Source: Nocardia nova (GTDB taxonomy: Bacteria > Actinomycetota > Actinomycetes > Mycobacteriales > Mycobacteriaceae). Taken from it: a stretch of 64,000 nt of DNA. A model generated the notes under the pieces. It was given only the letters and a program-made list of their open reading frames with translations. It did not search any database and was not told the origin of the DNA. A program made the translations under genes and the position numbers. How positions within the stretch are numbered: position 1 is the stretch's first letter; each line of letters begins with the position of its first letter. Shown in pieces: positions 16,729 through 25,266 of this stretch. The DNA lies in NCBI RefSeq assembly GCF_002933465.1, contig NZ_PSZE01000003.1:1-64000 (forward strand), read 5' to 3'.

Positions 16729-19452
16729 ATGATTAGTGTACGTTTCAGTTTGGAGAAAGCAGGCTTCACCGACACCGCCTTCGGCAAAGGCACAGCTCCG
16801 GGAGGCGAATTGGACGCTTCGCCCAGAACAACGCGATCGCTAGCCGGTAGCTCGAACATTGCTGCCATTCGCAGTGGCCTCCAACTCGGCGTGCCGGAAC
16901 TCTCCTTCGTACCGCTGTCGCTTCCCGCTGCCCACGCCCGCATCGACGAGGCGGCGAGGACCGGCGCCGGCCAGACCGTATTGATCTGCGCCCCCGCGGG
17001 AACCGGCAAGACCGTCCTGGCCGCCGACTGGGTGACGCGACTGGCGACTCGGCAGTCCGCCTGCCGGGTGGGCTGGCTGACCTTCACCGGCCGCCGCGGT
17101 GAGTCGGCCGATCTGTGGCGTGCGATCACCGGAGTGCTCGACTTCCCCGTCGGATCACCCGACCGGGACCCCACCGGCCCCCTCGCCGAGCCGGCGACGC
17201 TGGTGGACCGGTTGACCGACCGAGCCGAACCGACCGTGCTCGTCCTCGACGACGCCCACCTGCTGACCGATCCCTTGGCCCTGGCGGGATTGGAGTACGT
17301 CGTCGACAACGCACCGCCCACACTGACGACCATCATCACCGGCCGGTTCGATCCGCCGCTGCGATGGCACGGCCTCGAGCTGAGTGGCCGGCTCACCCGG
17401 CTGACGGCGCGCGAACTCGCGCTCGACGACGAACGCACCGCGGCCCTGCTCGACCAGCACGACCTTCACCTGAACGCGGCCGATATCGCCGGCATTCAAC
17501 AGCTGACCTGCGGCTGGGCCGCGCTGGTACGGATAGCCGCGATCTATCTGGCCGCGAATCCGCAGGACCGGCCCACCGCCTTGGCGGCGTTGGCTCGCGC
17601 ACCCCATGCCATCAGCGACTTCCTCGTCGGCGAGCTGCTGGGGGCGTTGCCGGACGATGCGCTGCATTTCCTGCTCGCCACCGCGGTGCCCGAGGAGTTC
17701 AGTGCCGCGCTGGCCACGGAGTTGGTCGGCGAATCCGCCCCGGCCACTCTGGAATATCTGCTGCGCAACAATCTGCCGATCACCTGCGTCGCCCGCCACG
17801 GCGAACTGTGGCACAGCTACCACCCGATGCTGCGCGCCTACCTGCTCGCCGAAGCCACACGCTCGCTTCCGGACCGGCTGCCGCGCATTCACCGCAGCTG
17901 TTCGAAGTGGTTCATCGATGCCCGGATGCCCTCTGCCGCACTGCATCACGTCCTGGCCGTCCCGGGACATCCACAGCTGTCGCGGTTCATCCGCGAACAC
18001 GGCCCGAGGTTGGTGTTCGGCGGGGACGGGCCTTCCTTCTTCGCCCGATTGGACGACGTCGGCGAACTCGCGGACGATCAATTCGTCCAACTGCTGCGCA
18101 TCGCCGAGGCCGTGGGCCGCGGAGACGTGGCGGCCGCCACGGCCTACCTGGATCGCCTCGAAGCAGAACCCTGTTCGGCCTCCGCACTGGTGCCCGCGTC
18201 CTGGCTGACCGCACTGCGCCGCGCCGTGGTCGCCGATGTCGCGGTGCTGACGGGCGCCGAACCCGTCGCTTCCGATCCGGCGACGCCCACTCCGACCGGC
18301 CATGCCGAACTGGACTGCTACATCATCCTGCAGCTGGCGACCGCGCACCTGCACCGCGGCGATGTCGCGCGCGCCGAATCCGGGTTGTGGCAGGCGCTCG
18401 CGCTGGCCGAACATGCGGGACTGGGTCGCTTCGTCGTACCGGCGGCGACGCGACTGGCGTTGTGCGGCGATATCGGCGGCCATCTCACGGTGATGTGCAA
18501 ACGGGCCGAACATGCCGTGGCGCTCGCCGAGAAATACGGACTGCGAACACATTCCGCGATGACGCACGCGCAGGCGATGATCGCGTACACACACTATCTG
18601 CGGGGCGATCCGATCGATGTCCACGGCCAGCTCGCGCCCGCCACGACAAGCGGCCTGTCCCCCGCGCCCGCCGCCGACCGGCAGGCGCAGGCGATTCTGC
18701 GGCTGATCGAATTCGATTCCGCCACAGATCGTTTCCTGGCCGCCGATACGCTGCGGATTCAGCTGCTCGACATGCTCGCCGATCCGACACCGGCGCGCTC
18801 CTCGCGTAATCTTGTCCTGCACACGGTTTCGGCACTGCTGCGGATCCAATCCCGCGTCGGCGCACAGACTCTGATCGAGCGAGCGGTAGCGGTACTGGGC
18901 CGTACGCCCGAGGTCGTGCTGGCGCAGGCATGCCTTTCGGAGTATGCGCAGACCTCGTCGACGACACTCGAGTTGCTCCAGCCATTGCTGCGCCGTACCG
19001 ACGGGCTGCCCCCGCTCACCGCCGTCACGGCCTGGCTCCTGTATGCGTCCGCGTCCGCCCATCTGGACCGCCCGGTCAAGGCCTACGAGGCGATGGCGCA
19101 GGCTCTCGGCCACGCCGCCGACGACCGGATCGTGCGACCGTTCCTGGAGGTACCCGGAACCGTTGCGTTACTGGACGGTTCGGTCGGCCGGTTCGGTCAC
19201 CACGACCGGCTCGTCGATCTGATCCGGTCTCATCCGTCGGCTCACGGCGCGGCGCACAATCCAGGACTGACCGAAACCGAGATGTCGGTGTTACGTCAGT
19301 TGCCGTCGGGGATGACGACGCTCACTATCGCCGAGGGCATGGGCGTTTCGATCAATACCGTCAAAACGCACCTGCGCGGAATCTATCACAAATTGGGCAG
19401 CGGCTCCCGCGCGGAGGCCATCGCGCGGGCGCGCGAGCTCGGTTTGATCTGA
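16729..19452 (+). CDS. LAL/MalT-type LuxR-family transcriptional regulator
   Basis: A 907-residue ATP-dependent regulator. Walker A CAPAGTGKTV (lysine about 94) and Walker B VLVLDDAHLL (about 170-178) mark an N-terminal NTPase domain. A long helical repeat region of TPR type follows, and a LuxR-type helix-turn-helix lies at about 845-905 (LTETEMSVLRQLPSG ... VSINTVKTHLRGIYHKLG). Proteins of this kind switch on carbon-use or secondary-metabolite genes when bound to an inducer and ATP. The ATG at 16729 has no ribosome site; the TTG at 16810 follows GGAGG closely and may be the true start. The convergent FAD monooxygenase is a possible target. Confidence 0.88.
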   Translation: MISVRFSLEKAGFTDTAFGKGTAPGGELDASPRTTRSLAGSSNIAAIRSGLQLGVPELSFVPLSLPAAHARIDEAARTGAGQTVLICAPAGTGKTVLAADWVTRLATRQSACRVGWLTFTGRRGESADLWRAITGVLDFPVGSPDRDPTGPLAEPATLVDRLTDRAEPTVLVLDDAHLLTDPLALAGLEYVVDNAPPTLTTIITGRFDPPLRWHGLELSGRLTRLTARELALDDERTAALLDQHDLHLNAADIAGIQQLTCGWAALVRIAAIYLAANPQDRPTALAALARAPHAISDFLVGELLGALPDDALHFLLATAVPEEFSAALATELVGESAPATLEYLLRNNLPITCVARHGELWHSYHPMLRAYLLAEATRSLPDRLPRIHRSCSKWFIDARMPSAALHHVLAVPGHPQLSRFIREHGPRLVFGGDGPSFFARLDDVGELADDQFVQLLRIAEAVGRGDVAAATAYLDRLEAEPCSASALVPASWLTALRRAVVADVAVLTGAEPVASDPATPTPTGHAELDCYIILQLATAHLHRGDVARAESGLWQALALAEHAGLGRFVVPAATRLALCGDIGGHLTVMCKRAEHAVALAEKYGLRTHSAMTHAQAMIAYTHYLRGDPIDVHGQLAPATTSGLSPAPAADRQAQAILRLIEFDSATDRFLAADTLRIQLLDMLADPTPARSSRNLVLHTVSALLRIQSRVGAQTLIERAVAVLGRTPEVVLAQACLSEYAQTSSTTLELLQPLLRRTDGLPPLTAVTAWLLYASASAHLDRPVKAYEAMAQALGHAADDRIVRPFLEVPGTVALLDGSVGRFGHHDRLVDLIRSHPSAHGAAHNPGLTETEMSVLRQLPSGMTTLTIAEGMGVSINTVKTHLRGIYHKLGSGSRAEAIARARELGLI

Positions 19453-19528
19453 CCGGGATTACCGCAGTCGCCGAGGAATTCGCCGATCGCGGGCACAACA
19501 CGTTCGAACGGGCCGGTGGGAATCGCCC

Positions 19529-21088
19529 TCACCGGCCGAACCAGCGAGTCAGCGCGGTCGTCAAACCTTCGATGCCGTACGTGGCGGCCCAGGCGACATA
19601 GCCGTCCGGACGGACGAGTACGCCGGCCGCGTCGCGGGAGCCGGGCCCGTCCGAGGCGTCCAGCGGCTTCGCCGTGACGATCCGGATCCGGTCCTGCCAC
19701 GGCGCCGCCGCGGCGCGCAGCTGCGCGGAGTCGGCGAAATCGAACAGCACACCGTGACCGGCGGTGAAGTGCTCGGCCACGCGAGTCCCGTCGGACAGAT
19801 CGCGATCGGGAGCGATGGTGCCGATCAGCTCATGATCGCCGCCCAGGTGGTAGCGGTGCAGCACACCGGAGATCCGCTTGAACACGGTGGTCGCGCCGTC
19901 GCCGGTGGACAACAGTTCCGACATCACCGCCCGCAGCGCCTTGCTGCGCCGGTCCAGGCGCATGAGGGCCACCTGCGCCCGGGTCCATTCCAGCACCCAG
20001 GCGCCGATCGGATACCGCTCGGCGGTGTAGGTGTCCAGGAGGCGATCGTCCATCCTGCCGTCGACGACCGCGGCCAGCTTCCAGCCCAGGCAGACCGCAT
20101 CGCCGATGCCGAGATTCAGGCCCTGCCCGCCGAACGGCGAATGCACATGCGCCGCATCACCGGCGAGCAGCACACGGCCCTTGCGGTAGTCCGGCACCTG
20201 ACGGGTGTTGTCGGTGAATCGAGTGGCCGAATGCACCGCCGAGACCCGCACGGGCACCCCGGAAACCCGGCGCAGGCTCGCCTCCAGCTCGGCGGCCGTG
20301 ATCGGCGCGTCACGATCGATCGGCGGTCCGTCGAGTTCGACCGTCAGGAAGCGGCCGGGAGTCGGCCCGTAGACATAGATGCCGTGCTCGGTGTCGCGCC
20401 AACCCGGCTGCAGCCCCTCGGTTTCCGACATCTCGACCACCGCCTGCCGGCCGGTGATCTCCGGCCCGATGCCCGGGAAGTCGAAGCCCGCGAGTTTACG
20501 GACGGTACTGCGTCCGCCATCGCAACCCACCAGCCACGAGGCGCGTATCTCGTCGCCACCGCAGCTCTCCTCGCCGCCACGGCCCCGGGCGGCCCGGCAG
20601 CGCACGGTCACGCCGTCGCCGTGGTCGGTCAAATCGGTCACTTCCACGCCCCGGCGCACCACTACACCGAGTTCCGCGGCGCGCACACCGAGAATCTCCT
20701 CGATGCCCTGCTGGCTCACCAGAACGGCCCGGCCCGCGGGCCCCACCCCGGCGAAGGCCGGGTCGTCCGCGTCGATCAGGTCGAACGACAACATGATTCC
20801 GGCGAAATGTCCCGCGATCGGTGGCCGGTTCGCGGCCGCCATCCGGATGTCGAACGCCTTCACGTGCTCGATCGCCGCCTGCTGCTGCGCCAGCAACTCG
20901 GGCAAGAGTCCGCGCCGATCGAAGGCCTGAGCCGTCGGCACATTGATCGCTCCGGCCTTGATGGTCCGATCGATCTCCGTCAGCCGCTCCACGACCAGCA
21001 CCTCGACCCCGGCCAGCCGCAGTTCACAGGCCAGCATCAGTCCGACCGGGCCCGCACCGGCGACCACCACATCGAATGTCTCGCTCAT
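19529..21088 (-). CDS. FAD-dependent aromatic monooxygenase (PHBH fold)
   Basis: A 519-residue class A flavoprotein monooxygenase that should hydroxylate an aromatic or polyketide substrate using NAD(P)H. The dinucleotide-binding motif GAGPVGLMLACELRL is at about 11-25, the DG motif WLVGCDGGRSTVRK near 165, and the second FAD motif GDAAHVHSPFGGQGLN near 285. The last 110 residues form the thioredoxin-like C-terminal domain of phenol hydroxylase-type enzymes. The ATG at 21088 gives a normal N-terminus. It is convergent with the LAL regulator and follows the AttH-like gene on the same strand by 66 bp. Similar enzymes inactivate rifampicin or tailor aromatics; the substrate here is unknown. Confidence 0.88.
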   Translation of the reverse strand: MSETFDVVVAGAGPVGLMLACELRLAGVEVLVVERLTEIDRTIKAGAINVPTAQAFDRRGLLPELLAQQQAAIEHVKAFDIRMAAANRPPIAGHFAGIMLSFDLIDADDPAFAGVGPAGRAVLVSQQGIEEILGVRAAELGVVVRRGVEVTDLTDHGDGVTVRCRAARGRGGEESCGGDEIRASWLVGCDGGRSTVRKLAGFDFPGIGPEITGRQAVVEMSETEGLQPGWRDTEHGIYVYGPTPGRFLTVELDGPPIDRDAPITAAELEASLRRVSGVPVRVSAVHSATRFTDNTRQVPDYRKGRVLLAGDAAHVHSPFGGQGLNLGIGDAVCLGWKLAAVVDGRMDDRLLDTYTAERYPIGAWVLEWTRAQVALMRLDRRSKALRAVMSELLSTGDGATTVFKRISGVLHRYHLGGDHELIGTIAPDRDLSDGTRVAEHFTAGHGVLFDFADSAQLRAAAAPWQDRIRIVTAKPLDASDGPGSRDAAGVLVRPDGYVAWAATYGIEGLTTALTRWFGR

Positions 21089-21154
21089 GGCTTCGACACT
21101 GCCGCCGATCGCTTGCAGCGCCCTTGCACCGCGGATGCGCGGACCGCGCAAGTC

Positions 21155-22208
21155 TCAGGAGAGCGCCACCGATTCGTGCAAGGTGGTGCCGGTGCGGCGG
21201 ACCGGTTCCGCACCGCCGAGTACGGTCAGTTCGAAGGTGGATTCGAATCGGAAATATCCCGGATGACCGATCAACCTGTGCGCCAGCGGTTTCAGCAGCC
21301 GGGTGCCCACCAGCGGAATATCGTCGAGGAGATCGTGGGCGTGAATCACCCGATCCACGGTCAGCCGCAACTCGACCCGACCGGGCACGCGCAATTCGAT
21401 CCACTCCGGATAGCCGCGCCCGGCGGTCGCGTCGAAACGCGCCGGGCCCTCGCGCAAGGTCGTCTCGCCGGTCGAGAGAACGATGCGGTCGTGGTGGGCC
21501 AGCATGAGCGGCGCGATCTCGTGAGCGCCGCGTCGCTGCTGGGTCAGCACGTCGGCGAACAGCAGCGAATAGTCCTCGACATACAGCCGCCCCCAGTGCC
21601 AGCGCTCGATGATCTTGCGCATATCACCGACACCCCAGTTGTGGTCGGCGTACCCGCGACCGGTGACGGACCGCTCGACGCCGTCGATGGTCACGGTGCC
21701 ACTCACCCGAGCTCGCGGCGCGCCGACGACCCAGCCGAAGGAATCCCCGCCGCCGAAGTGCGTCTCCCCCTTCCCAGGCATCCAGCTGGGCAGTTCGTTG
21801 TCGAAGCGCAGGTCGAAAACCACACCGTCCTCGGCCAGTCTCAGGTGGTGCGTCGGCAACCCGTCGGGCCGGAATTCGGTGTAGGCCCGGTTGTTTCCGA
21901 TTCGCACATCACACGATCGCGCATCGAACGACGCCTGATTGCGGGGGTACTTCCGCGAGACCTGGCGACGCGTGCCGTCCGGGTCGTAGACCATCAACTC
22001 GACCCAGGGGCGCGCGTGCGGGAAATCCTCGGGGCGGCGTTTGGACGACGGTATGCCCGCTGTCGAGATGTGCGTCGAAATACCAGTGTTCGAAGGCGAG
22101 CGAACTCGCCGCCGGATGAAGTGCGTTGTGCCGTGGTTCGACCGTGGTGAGTTCGCCGTCCCGGCGACCGGGACCGTTCCATGCCTCCACAATGGCTGTA
22201 TCGTTCAT
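21155..22208 (-). pseudogene. AttH/CrtC-like lipocalin-fold protein, frameshifted
   Basis: The ATG at 22208 overlaps the upstream stop as ATGA and opens a typical N-terminus (MNDTAIVEAWNGPG ... AFEHWYFDAHLDSGHTVV). The reading frame then breaks at about 22038-22045: the family sequence continues one frame over as KRRPEDFPHARPWVELMVYD and runs to the stop at 21155. The second part contains the characteristic GYADHNWG motif and the WHWGRLYVEDYSLLFADV stretch of AttH/CrtC-like proteins (hydroxyneurosporene hydratase, carotenoid 1,2-hydratase relatives). One extra base, or two missing, accounts for the break. It is either a sequencing error or a recent inactivation. Intact it would be about 351 residues. 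Confidence 0.8.
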
Positions 22209-23461
22209 CGCCGCAACGCTCCGCTCGCATCGAATTCCGCTTCCCTGCCCTGCATTTGGGCCCGATACCAGTTCTCCCGGTGCCGGACCATCACCTTCTC
22301 GTGCAGCCGCCCGACCGGCGGTATCCGGCGCACGAATTCCATCGCGGTGATCAGCGGAAACCGCAGCACCGGAATCAGCAACCAGGGAAAGGCCGGAGGC
22401 ATACGGTATTTGCGTCGCGTGCCGGGCGCCATGTACATCGCCGAATACACGGAGTTGATGCGGTAGTTGTAGGCGGCGCGCAGCCGGCTCGCGCCGCGGT
22501 GTTCGGGGCGGGGAGCGAAGGCGGCGGGATAGGACTCGATCAATTCCGCGCCGTGCGCACCGGCGTCGTAGGACCGCGAGGCGATGGTCATCGCCAGCAC
22601 CCGCAACGAGTCGACCACGGTTTCCGGATGCCACTGCAACCGCACACCCAGCAGATAACCCATGTACTTCTGAAAGTGCAGCAGCGCACGGATTTCCGAC
22701 GGCGTCGTCTGATAGCCCAGCGCCCACAGCCCGAGGCCGGGTGTCACACTGCCCGCGATCAGGGTCAGCAACTGGTAGGTCTGGCTGATCGGCAGTCCCC
22801 ACTTGTCGATATCCCATTCGGGATGTCCGGCCACCCGCGCCCGCACCGACACGTGCATCACCCGGACCTTCAGCGCGGTGGCGCGCCCGGTCGACCCCGG
22901 GGTGAGCAGCGCATGCGGCTGCGAGACGTCCATCCAGAATCGGCAGGTCTCCAAATACCTGCGCAGCGCACTGTTTCCGGCATATCCGCCCGCCAGCGAC
23001 AGCGGAGTGGCGACCGCCGACTCGGTGTACATCTCCAGTGTTTCCGCACCCGCGAAGCTGAACAGCATGGTGCCCCACCGCCGCCAGATGGCCGCACCCT
23101 GTTCGACCAATTCCGGTCGCACCCACTCGGGCACGGTGTCGAATTCGGCGAACAGTTCTCGCATCGAATCCGGTGCCTCCGGAACGGCATCGATTCCCTC
23201 GGCCAACGCCCGGTCCAGTAGGGCGCGGCTCTGTGCCGAACCACCGGGACCGTGCATCACCTCGGCGACGAATCGTTCGGCGACCGGATCACCGGCGAAC
23301 AAATCCTCGGTGAGGGCCCGGGCCTGCTCGTCGGTGGGAAAGAGTTCGGCCCCGGTCATTTTCCGCACGATCGATTCCAAGCGCTGGACGGCGGGCCGTT
23401 GCTTCGCCTCCCAATACCGGAAAGCGCTGGGGCATTTCGTGGTTCGCATCCGTGTCGTCAT
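22205..23461 (-). CDS. DUF2236 (MpaB/Lcp-type) oxygenase-like protein
   Basis: A 418-residue, mostly helical protein of the DUF2236 family, which includes rubber-oxygenase Lcp and the mycophenolic acid oxygenase MpaB; these use a b-type heme. Visible family traits are the helix LFAEFDTVPEWVRP near 105, GGYAGNSALRRYLET near 155, the conserved RVRVMHVSVRARVAGHPEWD histidine region near 195 and the PISQTYQLLTLIAGSV segment near 225. The C-terminal 100 residues have two possible amphipathic or membrane-associated helices. It overlaps the AttH-like gene (ATGA), so the two were probably coupled. The substrate is likely a hydrophobic molecule, by family. Confidence 0.82.
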   Translation of the reverse strand: MTTRMRTTKCPSAFRYWEAKQRPAVQRLESIVRKMTGAELFPTDEQARALTEDLFAGDPVAERFVAEVMHGPGGSAQSRALLDRALAEGIDAVPEAPDSMRELFAEFDTVPEWVRPELVEQGAAIWRRWGTMLFSFAGAETLEMYTESAVATPLSLAGGYAGNSALRRYLETCRFWMDVSQPHALLTPGSTGRATALKVRVMHVSVRARVAGHPEWDIDKWGLPISQTYQLLTLIAGSVTPGLGLWALGYQTTPSEIRALLHFQKYMGYLLGVRLQWHPETVVDSLRVLAMTIASRSYDAGAHGAELIESYPAAFAPRPEHRGASRLRAAYNYRINSVYSAMYMAPGTRRKYRMPPAFPWLLIPVLRFPLITAMEFVRRIPPVGRLHEKVMVRHRENWYRAQMQGREAEFDASGALRR

Positions 23462-23488
23462 TTCACCGCACCGTTCGGAATCGCAGCA

Positions 23489-23770
23489 TCATGTCGTGGC
23501 GCCGTCGACTCGCACCACATCCTTGCGGCCGCTCTCCCACGGCGCCGGCGGCCGCGGCGGCCCCGCCGGGAAGTCTTCCGGATCGGGAGTCCAGCGGGTG
23601 CCGATCGCCGGTTGGGGATGAGCGAGTTGGTAATCCACAGTGCGCAGCGGTGTACGCGGTGCGGGATCGACCGTGGCTGTCACCACGCGCCCGGCCACCG
23701 CGGCCGGCCGACCTGCGCCGAAACCGCGCACCATCGCACGGCGGCCGATCGGTCGATACATCCCTCGCAC
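23489..23770 (-). CDS. Small protein at head of the DUF2236 operon, unknown function
   Basis: A 93-residue Pro/Arg-rich protein, with sequence such as TPLRTVDYQLAHPQPAIGTRW, and no membrane segment or known domain. It lies 27 bp upstream of the DUF2236 gene on the same strand and immediately downstream of the shared promoter region with the TetR gene, so it is likely the first gene of that operon. Confidence in the coding call is moderate because the GC-rich sequence leaves several frames open. Confidence 0.5.
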   Translation of the reverse strand: MRGMYRPIGRRAMVRGFGAGRPAAVAGRVVTATVDPAPRTPLRTVDYQLAHPQPAIGTRWTPDPEDFPAGPPRPPAPWESGRKDVVRVDGATT

Positions 23771-23817
23771 CTTCCGAGGTGACTTCGATCGTCACCCGTC
23801 GCAGCGACCATACCATT

Positions 23818-23837
23818 GAGTACAGTGGACGGTACTC
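23818..23837. promoter_or_regulatory. Inverted repeat between divergent TetR gene and oxygenase operon
   Basis: GAGTAC (23818-23823) and GTACTC (23832-23837) are perfect inverted arms around eight bases, a 20-bp site of the size TetR dimers bind. It sits about 50 bp upstream of the operon on the minus strand and 100 bp upstream of the TetR gene, so the TetR protein probably represses both directions. Confidence 0.6.
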
Positions 23838-23939
23838 GTTTGAACGGTGCCAGTGGTGGGCCGTGCGCATGTCGAAACCGCAGCGGGCCGGCTCCCCTAC
23901 GATCGGGTTATGGACCTGGGCAACTCGGGCGGTGAGTGG

Positions 23940-24578
23940 ATGACGGCACCGAAGAAGGCCACGGTCACGTCCAAAAAGGCGGTGTCCAAGAAAGCGGTGT
24001 CCAAGAAAGCGGAGGCACAACATCGCAACCGCCGTCAGACGACGCGGCTGTCGTACGACGACTGGGTGAACGGCGCGCTGGATCTCCTCGCGCGCGAGGG
24101 TGTGACCGCGATCCGGATTCCCCGGCTGTGCGAGGAACTGGGCGTCACCAAGGGCAGTTTCTACTGGCATTTCGACGATCTCGAACAACTGGTGGCCGCG
24201 ATGGCCGACCGGTGGGGCGACATGCAGAGCGAGGCGGTCCGGGCCCTCGCCGCCTTGGATTCGATTCCGGTCGAGTCCCGCATCGAACAGATGGCGGCCA
24301 TGCTGGTCGATCCGAAGCACTGGATGGTCGAGGCCTCGGTGCGGGAGTGGTCACGCACCGACGACACCGTTGCGGCGGCGGTCCGGGCGTTGGATCAGCG
24401 CATCTTCCGGACCGTGCAGACAGCGATGCTCGATCTGGGTTTCGAGCCGGTACAGGCGCGGCTACGCGCGGGCGCGATGGTGTATCTGGGGATCGGTCTG
24501 ATCCACGGCCGCGACAATCTGCCGACCCCGACGCCGGAGGAAGTGCAGGCGGTCATCGACCTGCTGGCCCGGCCGTGA
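23940..24578 (+). CDS. TetR-family transcriptional regulator
   Basis: About 212 residues. A Lys/Ala-rich N-terminal tail with three tandem repeats (VSKKA) precedes a standard TetR helix-turn-helix at about 40-85 (YDDWVNGALDLLAREGVTAI ... GVTKGSFYWHFDDLEQL). The C-terminal ligand domain is all-helical. It is divergent from the small protein/DUF2236/AttH operon with a palindrome between them, so it most likely controls that operon. The ATG at 23940 follows GGTGAG; an in-frame ATG at 23910 would add ten residues but has a weaker ribosome site. Confidence 0.9.
   Translation: MTAPKKATVTSKKAVSKKAVSKKAEAQHRNRRQTTRLSYDDWVNGALDLLAREGVTAIRIPRLCEELGVTKGSFYWHFDDLEQLVAAMADRWGDMQSEAVRALAALDSIPVESRIEQMAAMLVDPKHWMVEASVREWSRTDDTVAAAVRALDQRIFRTVQTAMLDLGFEPVQARLRAGAMVYLGIGLIHGRDNLPTPTPEEVQAVIDLLARP
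23969..24013. repeat. 15-bp tandem repeat coding for VSKKA units
   Basis: Three adjacent units, 23969-23983, 23984-23998 and 23999-24013, read GTCCAAGAAAGCGGT with two changes in the first. They lie in frame in the N-terminus of the TetR gene and add basic five-residue units that could aid DNA binding. Copy number may vary between strains. Confidence 0.85.
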
Positions 24579-24579
24579 G

Positions 24580-24641
24580 TTTTGTGGAGCTGTGCATTCG
24601 GTGGAGCTGTGATTTTTGTGGAGCTGTGATTTTTGTGGAGC
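24580..24641. repeat. 17-bp tandem repeat derived from the tRNA-Ala 3' end
   Basis: Units start at 24580, 24597 and 24614, each close to TTTTGTGGAGCTGTGAT, and a fourth partial unit (24631-24641) is the actual 3' flank and acceptor end of tRNA-Ala. The final bases of the tRNA gene have thus been copied downstream three times. This lies exactly where the accessory block meets the tRNA gene. Confidence 0.85.
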
Positions 24642-24708
24642 CTAGGGGAATCGAACCCCTAACCCCTGCCTTGCAAAGGCAGTGCTCTGCCAATTGAGCT
24701 AAGGCCCC
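24636..24708 (-). tRNA. tRNA-Ala (TGC), second copy
   Basis: The minus strand folds as a 73-base tRNA: acceptor GGGGCCT with AGGCTCC, D-arm with AGCTCAATTGGCAGAGC, anticodon stem around TTTGCAA (anticodon TGC), and T-arm GGGGTTCGAATCCCC. Discriminator base A; CCA is not encoded. It is identical over its whole length to the copy at 24984-25056. Confidence 0.95.
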
Positions 24709-24723
24709 GGTGAGCGTGGCGGC

Positions 24724-24831
24724 TCAGCGCGCGGTCACCTCATGCCACAGATCCGCCTCGCTCCGCTTGCGAACCTTGGTGACGGCGAAAACAACTGCGG
24801 CAATGACACCGATCGTCAGAAGAAGTTTCAT
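24724..24831 (-). CDS. DLW-39 family small membrane protein
   Basis: A 35-residue protein, MKLLLTIGVIAAVVFAVTKV followed by a basic stretch and the family-naming motif DLWHE near the C-terminus. One N-terminal membrane helix is clear. DLW-39 proteins are tiny actinobacterial proteins of unknown role found near tRNA-Ala and gyrA. The gene lies between the two tRNA-Ala copies, on the same strand. Confidence 0.85.
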   Translation of the reverse strand: MKLLLTIGVIAAVVFAVTKVRKRSEADLWHEVTAR

Positions 24832-24983
24832 GCCGTCCACCCTACTGTGCCGCGACCGCCCCGGCAGCCGCGACTTCCGGCACCCGACGAACGCGGCGCC
24901 GACGGCGCTGTGTGATGTGGACCGGCCCGACAGGAAGCGGCGAGATATCGATCGGATCCCCCCCGGATCGTGCGAAGAAGAAG

Positions 24984-25056
24984 TGGAGCCTAGGGGAATC
25001 GAACCCCTAACCCCTGCCTTGCAAAGGCAGTGCTCTGCCAATTGAGCTAAGGCCCC
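24984..25056 (-). tRNA. alaT: tRNA-Ala (TGC), first copy
   Basis: Same 73-base sequence and fold as the other tRNA-Ala copy. It follows tRNA-Ile by 33 bp in transcription order, as in M. tuberculosis (ileT then alaT), so this copy is probably the ancestral one. Confidence 0.96.
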
Positions 25057-25089
25057 CTCGGTCGTCGACGACGACCAGGTATGTGAATG

Positions 25090-25163
25090 TGGGCCTAGGA
25101 GGACTTGAACCTCCGACCTCTTCGTTATCAGCGAAGCGCTCTAACCGCCTGAGCTATAGGCCC
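25090..25163 (-). tRNA. ileT: tRNA-Ile (GAT)
   Basis: A 74-base tRNA on the minus strand: acceptor GGGCCTA with TAGGCCC, anticodon loop CTGATAA (GAT, isoleucine), T-arm GGAGGTTCAAGTCCTCC, discriminator A, CCA not encoded. It lies between DUF3566 and tRNA-Ala, the standard position after gyrA. Confidence 0.97.
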
Positions 25164-25266
25164 GTAATGTTCGTCTCGACTCGAAGTGTTGTCGTGACTG
25201 ACTCGGTAGAGACTACACAACGCCCCGATCGCTCTCCAAAACGCCTGGTCAAAGCGCCCGTAAAGC

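Noticed and set aside
19754..22150. A 798-codon plus-strand frame opposite the FAD monooxygenase
   Set aside because: Antisense shadow; the minus-strand gene has clear FAD motifs and a normal start.
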